Positions 20,317-29,186 of a stretch of 64,000 nucleotides of DNA are shown here, piece by piece. The translations under genes and the position numbers were made by a program. Location: positions 1-64,000 of the forward strand of contig JADJMS010000014.1 of the NCBI GenBank assembly GCA_016709495.1, given 5' to 3'. The DNA comes from Candidatus Dechloromonas phosphorivorans. Lineage in GTDB: Bacteria; Pseudomonadota; Gammaproteobacteria; Burkholderiales; Rhodocyclaceae. Below the pieces are notes generated by a model. That model was not told the origin of the DNA and made no database searches. It saw nothing but the letters and a program-made list of their open reading frames with translations. Within the stretch, counting starts at the first letter, position 1, and each line of letters begins with the position of its first letter.

Positions 20317-22135
20317 TTATGCTGCAGAGCATCGTTTTGGTTTGATCAAAAACCGTCCCGGATCAATTGCATCGACCAGATCATTCTCCAGCGGCAACGG
20401 TTCGCCTTCGAGGCGGCTGACCAGCAAATCGGCCATCAAGGCTGACCAGACGATGCCGCGCGCGCCGAAGCCTTGGACGCACCACAGGCCGGGGTTGAGG
20501 GGGAGGTTGTGCAGGCGCGTGTTGGCTGTTACCGGGACTTGAAGCGGCACCGGGCCAACGATGGGCATGCGGTCGGGCGACATGGGGCGGAAGCCGACCA
20601 GGCCTTTGAGTGTGGCCGGATCAACTTTGGTGCCGTAGCCAGGAAGGACGAGATTGAGGCGGGCGAGGTTTTCGCGGTGGTCGGCTTGGCGTTCGCTGCT
20701 TTCCGCGTCGCCAATGGTGTGCGTGGCTCCGGCGAGGCGGAGGCCATCCACTTCAGGGATGATGTAGCCGAGTTTGTAGGCGACGACATCGAGCGCCGGA
20801 GTTGCGCTAGCTGGCAGGTGGCTGACCTGGCCGCGGGCGGGGAATTGCGGAAGCCAGGAGAATTGGGAAAATCCTGGTGCGGCAACACCGCTGGCCATGA
20901 TCAGCACCGGGGCTTCAGCCAAAACCTCTTTGTTCAGGAAAAGCGGCGAGCGCGGCACGGCAAACCGAGGCGGGTTGCACCCAGCCGCCACCGGGAAACC
21001 ACCAGCCGCCGCTATCGACCGGCCAGTTGAGTTTCTGGTTGGCTGCTTCCTTATCGAGAAACTGGAAAATTTCTGGCGGGAAGCCGAGTGCTTCGACGGT
21101 TCGTTGTTGCTGCGCTTCGTGTTCCGCTTCGCGGCTCAGATGGACGACGCCGCAGGGTGCCCAGCGGGCTTCCGGTAATTGGCTAAGCAACTGAAGTGTG
21201 GCGAGATAGCCGGCGCGGGTCAGGCGGGAGAGGCGGTTGTCGTCGGCGCTGGGCAGCGGGCGCAGGACGCCGGCGAGATTGCCGGAGGCGCCTTGGCCGG
21301 GGGCGGCGTGTTGCTCGAGCACGGTGACTTGCCAGCCGGCGCTGGCCAGGCGGTGGGCCGTGGTGCAACCGGCAATGCCGGCGCCGATGACAATGGCGCG
21401 GCGTTCTTCCGGCGCCTGATGGCGGTTCGGACGTTGCGAGCGGAAATGGCCGACCAACATTTGTCGTTTTCCGGTGAAACCGGGGCGCTTTTCTACTTCA
21501 AATTCGGCATCTTTCAGTGCTTGGCGAATACTGCCGGCAACTGTCCAGGTGGCCAGTGTGGCTCCTTGGGCTGCTAGTCGTGCCAGTCCTTTGCAGAAAT
21601 AGGGCGACCAGAGTTCCGGGTTTTTGGCGGGAGAAAAGCCATCGAGAAAAAAGGCATCAACTGAGGCGTCGACCGTACGAAGTTGGGTTGCGGCATCGCC
21701 AAAAATCAAGGTCAGGGTGATTTGCCCATTGGCGAGATGCAGGCGGTGAAAGCCGGGTGTCAGCAACGGCCAGTGTTGCCGAAGTTGCTGTGCCTGTTCG
21801 GCAAATTCCGGCCAAGCTTGGTGGGCAATGGCGAGATCGCTGGCCGAGAACGGGTGTTTCTCGAAGGAGACAAAATGCAGGCGACGACAACGCTGCGGAT
21901 CGTTCTGCCAGGCTTGCCAAACGGCGAGGAAGTTGAGGCCGAAACCAAAGCCGGTTTCGAGGATGACGAAGCGATCCTTGCCCTGCCAGCGCTGCGGTAG
22001 CTGGTTGCCGTCGAGAAAGACATGGTGCGCTTGCGCCGGGCCGCCGTAGGCCGAGTGATAGACGTCGTCGAAGCTTGCCGAGTACGGCTCGCCGACCGAG
22101 TTGAATGCAAGTCGGGCGGGCTGGAGTTTTTCCAC
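20317..22135 (-). CDS. mnmC: Bifunctional tRNA mnm5s2U methyltransferase/oxidoreductase (internal deletion)
   Basis: Two-domain enzyme for the last steps of mnm5s2U34 synthesis in tRNA. The N-terminal methyltransferase has ETGFGFGLNFLAVW (SAM site) and DAFFLDGFSPAKNPELW. The C-terminal FAD domain opens with IVIGAGIAGCTTAHRLA and GNLAGVLRPL, and ends with GLVGFRPMSPDRMPIVG and VQGFGARGIVWS. Near 20930-20945 the reading jumps from AALAAFPE to EVLAEAPVLIMASG in another frame. About 37 residues of the FAD domain that homologues carry there are absent, so this is a deletion as well as a shift. GTG start at 22135 overlaps the preceding stop by one base. Last gene of the lysS unit. Confidence 0.9.
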
Positions 22136-22653
22136 TAGTGGAGCAGGGATTTGCCGGGGGCGCTATTGGTCGTGCTGGCGATGCGCGCCATGTCGTAGTC
22201 GAGCTTGATTTCCCATTGCGCTTGCTCGCTGGCGGCGCGCAGCATGGCACAGAGGGCTTGCAGCAGGTCGGCGTTGAGGTTGAAATTGAAGCTGCGTTCG
22301 CGGCCTTCGCGCAACACCAGGCGGGCAAGCCCTTCACCGGCTGCTTCCAGCGTTGCCTCGCTGGCCAGCAGCGGGGTGCTGCCCAGCGGGTAGCTCGGGT
22401 TGTCGTCGCGGAAGGGTTTTTCAAAAGACGGCGGTTGGGGCGACGCTGAATCAGCCTCGATGATGACGGTCGGGCGTTGTGCGAGGTGGCCGCTGAGCAT
22501 GGTCGCGAGGTGCGGCCATAGCTCACGCAAAAAACGCCGCGTGATGAAAACGCGGATTTCCTCATTGGCCTGCGTCGCAATGCGCAGAATCAGCCGGTCC
22601 TGAACACTGTCATTGGCGACCTGTAACTGGGTGATCTGCGTTGGTCCGGCCAT
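22135..22653 (-). CDS. Conserved hypothetical protein between lysS and mnmC
   Basis: A 172-residue soluble protein with no signal peptide or membrane helix. It begins MAGPTQITQLQVANDSVQDRLILRIAT and has a block EEIRVFITRRFLRELWPHLATML; the C-terminal half (RSFNFNLNADLLQALCAMLR, WEIKLDYDMAR) looks like mixed alpha/beta structure. No family recognised. It starts six bases after lysS and overlaps mnmC by one base, so it is translated with two tRNA-related genes. A role linked to translation is only suggested by that. Confidence 0.7.
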   Translation of the reverse strand: MAGPTQITQLQVANDSVQDRLILRIATQANEEIRVFITRRFLRELWPHLATMLSGHLAQRPTVIIEADSASPQPPSFEKPFRDDNPSYPLGSTPLLASEATLEAAGEGLARLVLREGRERSFNFNLNADLLQALCAMLRAASEQAQWEIKLDYDMARIASTTNSAPGKSLLH

Positions 22654-22658
22654 CTGGT

Positions 22659-24164
22659 TTACTCGGGTCGCATCGACGGGAAGAGGATGACGTCGCGAAT
22701 CGCGGCGGCATCGGTCAGCAGCATGATCAGACGATCAATGCCGATGCCACAGCCGCCGGTCGGGGGCAGGCCGTATTCCAGCGCGCGGATGAAGTCGGCG
22801 TCGTAATACATGGCTTCCTCGTCGCCGGCATCCTTGGCCTTCATCTGTTCCTGGAAGCGGGCGGCCTGGTCTTCGGCATCGTTCAATTCGGAGAAGCCGT
22901 TGGCGATTTCGCGGCCGACGATGAACAGTTCGAAGCGCTCGGTGATGTCCGGGTTGGTGTTGGAGGCGCGGGCCAGCGGGCTAACTTCGACCGGGTAGTC
23001 GATGATGAAGGTCGGTTCCCAGCACTGGGCTTCGGCACAGGCTTCGAACAGTTGCAGTTGCAGGCTGCCCAGGCCGCCCGGTTTGACCTTTTCGCCAAAG
23101 GCGTTGATTTTGGTCTTGAGGAATTCGGCATCGGCCAGTTGCGCGTCGGTGAAGCCCGGCTGCTCGCGCTGGATCGCCTGGCAAATGGTCAGACGATGGA
23201 AGGGCTTCGAGAGATCAAGTTCGCGACCCTGGTAGATAAAGACTTCCTTACCCAGCGCCTCGCGGGCGGTGTGGCGCAGCAGACCTTCGGTGAAGTCCAT
23301 CAGCGTGTGGTAATTCGCATACGCCTCGTAGAACTCCATCATCGTGAATTCAGGGTTATGGCGTGGCGAAAGGCCTTCGTTACGGAAGTTGCGGTTGATT
23401 TCAAAAACCTTTTCGAAACCGCCAACGACGAGGCGCTTGAGGTACAGCTCCGGCGCGATACGCAGGAATTGCTGCATGTCGAGTGCGTTGTGGTGGGTGA
23501 CGAATGGCTTGGCGGCGGCACCGCCGGGGATCGGATGCATCATCGGCGTTTCGACTTCGAGGAAGCCGTGCCCGTTCATGTAATTGCGGATCGAGGCAAC
23601 GATGCGGCTGCGCGCGAGGAAGGTGAAGCGGGATTCCTCGTTCATGATCAGGTCGACGTAACGCTGACGATATTTCATTTCCTGATCGGCGAGGCCATGG
23701 AACTTGTCCGGCAGCGGGCGCAGCGATTTGGTCAGCAGGCGGATTTCGTGCGCCTGGATACTCAATTCGCCAGTCTTTGTTTTCATCAGCGTACCGACGA
23801 TGCCGATGATGTCGCCGAGATCCCAATGTTTGAAATCAGCGTAGATCTCTTCACCAACCCGGTCGCGGGCGATGTAAATCTGGATGCGGCCGGAAAGATC
23901 CTGGATGGTCGCGAACGAAGCCTTGCCCATGACGCGCTTGAGCATCATACGGCCTGCTACTTTCACTTCAACCGGCAGGCCTTCAAGTTCTTCCGCAGTT
24001 TTCTCGCCATAGCCTTCGTGCAGCTTGATTGCGGTGTTCTCGCGCTGGAAGTCGTTCGGGAAGGCGGCACCCGTCTTGCGCCATTCGGCCAGTTTGGCGC
24101 GACGCTCGGCGATGAGCTGGTTTTCGTCTTGCTGGACCGGGGGCTGCTGTTCGGCGTTGGACAT
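22659..24164 (-). CDS. lysS: Lysyl-tRNA synthetase, class II
   Basis: A 501-residue class II aminoacyl-tRNA synthetase charging tRNA-Lys. The OB-fold anticodon domain covers about 55-145 (KVAGRMMLKRVMGKASFATIQDLSG). Motif 1 lies near NYMNGHGFLEVETPMM, motif 2 is FRNEGLSPRHNPEFTMMEFY, motif 3 GCGIGIDRLIMLL. Start ATG 24164 gives MSNAEQQPPVQQDENQL, the usual N-terminus. Frame intact. It heads the lysS-unknown-mnmC unit. Confidence 0.96.
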   Translation of the reverse strand: MSNAEQQPPVQQDENQLIAERRAKLAEWRKTGAAFPNDFQRENTAIKLHEGYGEKTAEELEGLPVEVKVAGRMMLKRVMGKASFATIQDLSGRIQIYIARDRVGEEIYADFKHWDLGDIIGIVGTLMKTKTGELSIQAHEIRLLTKSLRPLPDKFHGLADQEMKYRQRYVDLIMNEESRFTFLARSRIVASIRNYMNGHGFLEVETPMMHPIPGGAAAKPFVTHHNALDMQQFLRIAPELYLKRLVVGGFEKVFEINRNFRNEGLSPRHNPEFTMMEFYEAYANYHTLMDFTEGLLRHTAREALGKEVFIYQGRELDLSKPFHRLTICQAIQREQPGFTDAQLADAEFLKTKINAFGEKVKPGGLGSLQLQLFEACAEAQCWEPTFIIDYPVEVSPLARASNTNPDITERFELFIVGREIANGFSELNDAEDQAARFQEQMKAKDAGDEEAMYYDADFIRALEYGLPPTGGCGIGIDRLIMLLTDAAAIRDVILFPSMRPE

Positions 24165-24351
24165 GAAAAATCCTTGGAAAATGAGGTTTGTTGCGGTCGA
24201 CCGCGTAAAACACTGAATTTTCGCCGATTCACCTTATCGGGACAAGGCCGGACAGCTATTTAAATAGCCGCTTTTCGCACGAGCCAAGCTGGTGGGATAA
24301 TCAAGGCCAACGGCAAGCCTAGGTTGCCGCCATAAAAAGAGAGAAAAAGTG

Positions 24352-24693
24352 ATGCGTATTTACAGCGTTTTACCCCTGATCTTCCTTCTGAACGGTAGCC
24401 CGGCAATGGCGGGCGAACTCAACGTGCTGGGTTTTGATGACATGTCCTGCAGCGCCTGGAGCAAGTCGAAGGATGATCCTGATTTGCGCAAGAGTTACGT
24501 GGCTTGGGTGCGCGGAGTCTTGACCGGCCATAACTATGCCCAGCAAAGTCAGCAGGTTGCGACTCTCTCCAGCGGAACCGTCGAACTCAACGTAAATCGT
24601 TACTGCAGCAAAAACCCCAATGGTCTATTCAGCGATGCCGCCTTGCGTATGAGTGACGAATTTTCCGGGCGCAATCAACCCATCAGGAAATAG
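24352..24693 (+). CDS. Small secreted protein with two cysteines
   Basis: A 113-residue exported protein. Residues 1-20 form a signal peptide (VLPLIFLLNGSPAMAGE). The mature part has MSCSAWSKSKDDPDLRKSYVAWVRGVLTGHNYA and ends with a second Cys in VNRYCSKNPNGLFSDAALRM, so one disulfide bond is likely. The pattern (single disulfide, helical, WVRGVLTG) resembles small periplasmic proteins of the Rap1a/HdeA kind, but I cannot assign it. ATG 24352 is preferred over GTG 24349 and follows a GA-rich site. Confidence 0.7.
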   Translation: MRIYSVLPLIFLLNGSPAMAGELNVLGFDDMSCSAWSKSKDDPDLRKSYVAWVRGVLTGHNYAQQSQQVATLSSGTVELNVNRYCSKNPNGLFSDAALRMSDEFSGRNQPIRK

Positions 24694-24762
24694 ACCCACT
24701 ATTGGCAGGGTTGATTTGATCGGGTGTTAATATTGTGAAAAATTTGTGACTTGGGGAGCGTC

Positions 24763-27001
24763 ATGAATATTCTGCTGGTAGATAACACGCCGCTTTATCG
24801 AGATATCTTGCAACAAAGCTTCGGCCGTTGCCGAGGTGTTCAATTACTGCTTGTTTTTTTTTGTATTGGCCTGGCAATTGACGGACGGTGGCGGGGTCGA
24901 TCTGGCCAAAAAGTTGCGTGAATCAGGACATGCGCCGGTTGCTCCCATCGTCCTGCTAACAGCCAGCCCGACGGCTCAACTTGCGCAACAGGCCATGCTG
25001 TCTGGCGTTACCGAGCTATTCAGAAAGCAGGATGTCGAAGAGCTGATTACCTTCATGCGGCATTTTCTTGAAGCTAACCAGCCGCTGCTCAGTCGTGTTC
25101 TTTACGTTGAAGACGCCCGGGGGCAACGCGAATTGCTGGCTACCCAGCTGCGCGAGTGGGGTATGACAGTCGATGCTTTTCCGAGCGCTGATGAAGCCTG
25201 GGAGGCATTTCTGCGCAATGATTATGATCTGGTGCTCAGCGATATTCATCTCGGCGGACACATGTCCGGCGCGCGGCTGATCAATCGTATCCGGCGCCAG
25301 GGGCTGCCCAAAGGCGGCATACCGATTCTGGCCGTGACGGCTTTTGACGATCAGGCACGACGGCTTGAATTGTTCCATTTGGGTATTGATGATTATGTTC
25401 TGAAGCCGGTCATTCCCGTAGAGTTGCGCGCCCGACTGCATAATCTGCTGACCCGCAAGCGTGCGACCGAACGCAATCAGCACTTGTTGGCCGCCTCAAG
25501 CTTCGGTGTCAGCATCGTTGACGAGGAAGGTTTTGTGCAGTCGATGGATGCCAACGCTTTGAGCATGTTTGGCGTGAGCGAGGCAATGCTTGGCGCAAAC
25601 AGTGCGCGAACGCTGCTCGGTGAGCAGGCCGATGACATCATGCGCATGCTGCTTTCCGGGACCGCGCTCAGCAAGCGCCGTTTGATTGCACGGGACTTCA
25701 ATGGCGATGATTTGTCGATTGAACTATCAACACTGGAAATCGAGCCAGCCAACGGCTGGCGTCAGTTTGCCCTGTTGACGCGTGATATCAGCAAAGAGCT
25801 GGAACTGGCCAATACCTTGTTGCGTGCCAAGGAGGCGGCTGAGCATGCGAGTCGTGTCAAAGCGGAGTTTCTGGCCAATATGAGCCATGAAATTCGTACG
25901 CCCCTGAATGCGATTATCGGCATGGCCTATCTGATGAAACGCGATGGTATGACGCCGGATCAGATTGAGCGTGCCGAGCGTATTGAAAATGCCGGTCAGC
26001 ATTTGCTGGGCATCATCAATGACGTACTGGATATTTCAAAAATTGAAGCCGGCAAGCTGGGGTTGGAGTCCATTCCGCTGTCAATTGAATCAATTGTCAG
26101 CAGCGTGGCATCGATGGTCAGAGAACGGGCGACGGCGAAGGGCTTGAAAATTGAGGTTGAAGCAGTTTCCTTTTCACAGCCCTTGATGGGTGATCCGACG
26201 CGTTTGACGCAGGCGTTGCTTAACTATTTGTCGAATGCCGTGAAGTTTACCGAGCGCGGAACGATTAGCCTGCACACCGAAATTCTGGATGACGGCGAGG
26301 ATGGCGTAAGCGTTCGCTTCGAGGTGACTGATACCGGGATTGGTATTGATGCGCAGGCGATTGATTTCATCTTCAATGCCTTTCAGCAGGCAGATAATTC
26401 AACCACGCGCAAGTTTGGCGGTACTGGGCTGGGCTTGGCGATAACCCGTGAACTAGCGCATCTGATGGGCGGCGAGGTTGGCGTCAGTAGCGTACCTGGC
26501 AAGGGAAGCTGCTTCTGGTTTTCGGCGCGTTTGAAACGTGGTTCAGTTCATGACAAGTTGCCGGAAAGTATTGCCGGGCGAACGGCTGAAGAGCTGCTGA
26601 TCAGCAACTTCAAGGGAACGCATATCCTGCTGGTGGAGGATGACTACATCAATCGCGAAGTGGCGCTTGAGTTGCTTTCCGACATGCGATTCGAGATCGA
26701 TGTGGCGGAAGATGGCCTGATCGCTTTGGACAGGGTCCGGCGTAATGACTATGCCTTGGTGCTGATGGATATGCAGATGCCGCGCATGGACGGGCTGGAA
26801 GCAACCCGTTGTATTCGTGCCTTGGGTGGGCGCAAGCTGCTGCCGATTATTGCAATGACTGCGAATGCCTTTGCCGAAGATAGACAACGTTGTCTTGAAG
26901 CGGGAATGGACGATTTCATTGCCAAACCGATAGATCCCGACCTGCTCTATATCACCATCCTGCATTGGCTTTCGGCCAATAAGCTGACACTTCCTGCCTG
27001 A
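24763..27001 (+). CDS. Hybrid sensor histidine kinase (REC-REC-PAS-HisKA-HATPase-REC), damaged N-terminus
   Basis: Cytoplasmic hybrid kinase of about 745 residues. It starts MNILLVDNTPLYRDILQQSFG at ATG 24763 behind GGGGAG. A first receiver follows, but near 24815-24860 there is a frameshift and about 15 residues seem missing; the position of the phosphoacceptor reads VLAWQL, with Ala where Asp is expected. A second receiver (VLYVEDARGQ, LVLSDIHLGG, KPV) is normal, then a PAS-like segment, HisKA with NMSHEIRTPLNAIIG, an ATPase domain (DTGIGI, FGGTGLGLAI) and a third receiver (LMDMQMPRMDG, AKPIDP). No membrane helix. The first receiver may be a degenerate regulatory domain. Convergent with the cupin gene. 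Confidence 0.88.
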
Positions 27002-27322
27002 TCAGGCGTGGTGTATCGCCAGCCAAATGGTGATTTGATCAGCTGGCGTCCAATCTACCCGATGCTTTTGGTGCGCCGGAATATTAAGAAAGTCACCGGT
27101 TTTCAAATGGCGCGCAGCGGGTTCGTCGGCCAGGCGTAATTTCGCTTCCCCCTGTATCAGCAACACCCATTCACCTACCGCCTGGTCGTACCAGAAATCT
27201 GGCGGGCTGGACTGGCCGGTGGAAACGATGCGCTCAATTTTCAGGCCGGGTTTGCTGAGCAATTCGGAAAATTGCTCATCTGTTACGGTCGACGCCGGAA
27301 TATGGCTAAAAATATTGTACAT
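27002..27322 (-). CDS. Cupin-domain protein
   Basis: A 106-residue single cupin. The core EWVLLIQGEAKLRLADE and the second motif GDFLNIPAHQKHRVDWT fit the two cupin motifs, with His residues near the metal site. Small cupins of this type are often sensors or lack known chemistry. The stop adjoins the convergent kinase stop directly. It starts at ATG 27322, 37 bases from the next minus-strand gene, so it may be transcribed with the ATPase module, though nothing links their functions. Confidence 0.8.
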   Translation of the reverse strand: MYNIFSHIPASTVTDEQFSELLSKPGLKIERIVSTGQSSPPDFWYDQAVGEWVLLIQGEAKLRLADEPAARHLKTGDFLNIPAHQKHRVDWTPADQITIWLAIHHA

Positions 27323-27359
27323 AAAACTCAGTGATTTGAATCGATTATGCTTGTGGTAG

Positions 27360-27938
27360 TTAGGCTAAGTTAAGTAACTCATTTTCTAATTTTCGAATCC
27401 CGCTAACTAAATTTTTGAAGCTCGCTGAACGTTCGTTTGCTGAGTTGAGGAAGCTGCCAATCTCTCGTGATCCAATGACTTTTTGATGGTTGCCGTGGGT
27501 TTGTGTTTCCAGGTCCTTGCTGGGGCGGCCTAAGCGATCAGGATTGCGAAATTTGGCAGAGCCTTGACGCTGTGTTAAACCGTTGATCTTTAGTGCCTGT
27601 TCAACAGCGGCAAGGTCAGCAAGATAGAAAGATTCCAGTTCCCTGCAGGCAATCCTAACCAATGTTTTCCCTGCTTTTCCAGCGTTTTGGCAATGTTCGG
27701 CAAGCTTTTTTTTCAGTGCCAAGCAATCGGGTGCGCTATCTTGGTCACGCAAAACAATGAACCGAGCTTGCTGGTTAATGTATCCGCGAAGGCGCTTGGT
27801 CATTTGCCGCTCTAAATCCTGCTTGCCTTCGAAGGGTATAAAACGAGGCTGGATTTCTGGATTCAGAATACGCGGCAACAAGCTTTCCAGCATAGCTTTG
27901 GCCGATTCTTCCTCCAGCAGAAATACCAATTCCTTCAT
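27360..27938 (-). CDS. DUF4276-family protein, TOPRIM-like, partner of the ATPase
   Basis: A 192-residue protein. Two motifs stand out: an acidic first strand-helix, ELVFLLEEESAKAML, and VLRDQDSAPD, a DxD pattern. Together they match the Glu and DxD motifs of TOPRIM nuclease folds, which is how DUF4276 proteins are thought to act. The C-terminal half is helical and charged. It begins at ATG 27938, overlapping the ATPase stop by four bases (ATGA), so both are translated together. The arrangement ABC-type ATPase plus TOPRIM effector is the layout of known anti-phage systems such as PARIS and OLD/Gabija relatives. A defence function is inference; this exact pair is not one I can name as described. 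Frame intact, in contrast to its partner. Confidence 0.75.
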   Translation of the reverse strand: MKELVFLLEEESAKAMLESLLPRILNPEIQPRFIPFEGKQDLERQMTKRLRGYINQQARFIVLRDQDSAPDCLALKKKLAEHCQNAGKAGKTLVRIACRELESFYLADLAAVEQALKINGLTQRQGSAKFRNPDRLGRPSKDLETQTHGNHQKVIGSREIGSFLNSANERSASFKNLVSGIRKLENELLNLA

Positions 27939-29114
27939 TCAGGATCAGCTCCCTCGAAGAAACCTTGTTTCCACAGGTATCCCATTTTGTCTCCATCAGC
28001 CATATACGCTGCGATTTGAGCATCATCGCGAGCCCGGCGGATTTCTGTCCCACCGTTCCGCTTAACCAGCCAGCACACTTCATCTAGACCGACGGCATTC
28101 AAAAAATCAGGGGAGCGTGTGGAAACAAGTACCTGCCCGCCGCTCTGGGCATAAAGGCGGAACTCCTCCGCCAATTCAGTCACCAGCCGTGGGTAGAGTT
28201 GATTCTCTGGTTCCTCAACGCAGAGTAGTGGGTGTGGCCTTGGATCATGCAGTAGAACCAAATAGGCGAACATCTTGATGGTGCCATCGGATACATAACG
28301 GTCCAGGAAAGGTGTTTTGAACGAGCCATCTTTAAACGCAGCGTGAGATAGCCATCATCCATCAAAAGAGGCTCGACTGATTTCACGCCTGGTACGCGGC
28401 GAGCCACGTGTCGAGAATTTTTTAAACGTTTCAGATGCTGTTCAAACAGGTATTGCGCGACACGCGCAAGTTGTCCCCTGTTTCTGATAAATGCTCGGAG
28501 TCTCCCGCTGCCTCCTTGCGTCCACGGCGGAACTGATATGGAAATCAGATACATGCCAGGATTCAATCAGTTGCCTGAAAGCATTGGCCGCTTTGAAGCG
28601 TTCGAATTGCCCCAAGCCTTTGATTGCTAAAGTATCAGGCGTGACTTTTTGGGTTTCGCGCTCAAGGTCTTCGTCAGCTTTCTGGAAATCTTCTTCGTTG
28701 GTGATTGCATAGCCTTCGCCAACCGAAAGTTGAGAAAGTGGAATGGGCTACCGTAGCGACCGCGTTTGTAGCGCAGTATTTCGCGACGTACGATAGGTGA
28801 ACCGTTTTGTTCTCCAATTTCAAGCGAGTAGGTGACGAGTCGCTCCACTCCGGAAATCAGCATGCGGTACTGAATTTCAATAAAAATAACCTCTGTTTCC
28901 GCATCGCGACTCAATACTTCGCGAAATCTCCCGCGCTTGTCGAGAGCTTGGCGGACGGTTCCTTTAAGGCAATCGTGCAAGAATCCGAATACATCAAACA
29001 GTGTTGTTTTTCCTGATCCATTGGCACCAACGACCACTAGAAATGAAGGAATATCCTTAAGGTGGACATCGCGAAACGCTTTGAAATTTTTAAGCGTATT
29101 GATTCAATTTTCAT
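27935..29114 (-). CDS. AAA/ABC-type ATPase (COG4637-like), multiply frameshifted
   Basis: About 390 residues when joined. It starts MKIESIRLKNFKAFRDVHL at ATG 29114; Walker A is VGANGSGKTTLFDVFGF. The middle carries YAITNEEDFQKADEDLE, VSDFHISS and RRVPGVKSVE. Walker B is CVEEPENQLYPRL, preceded by YVSDGTIKMFAYLVLLHDP. The usual H-loop STHSP reads STRSP here. At least four one-base shifts (near 29093, 28715, 28490 and 28335) break it; those at 29093 and 28335 are single missing bases in runs. This SMC/RecF-like ATPase class powers DUF4276 and other TOPRIM effectors. Either the gene is decayed or the region is poorly read; the intact downstream partner favours the latter. Confidence 0.75.
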
Positions 29115-29186
29115 GGTCGAGTCGAGCCTTAAGCGGGTTATACAGAACGCAGCCAGCGATTATCACTCAGTTTTATTCCCTGGGTC

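Noticed and set aside
22641..24263. 540-codon open frame on the plus strand
   Set aside because: It is the antisense of lysS, whose minus-strand protein has all class II synthetase motifs; the plus-strand translation resembles nothing.
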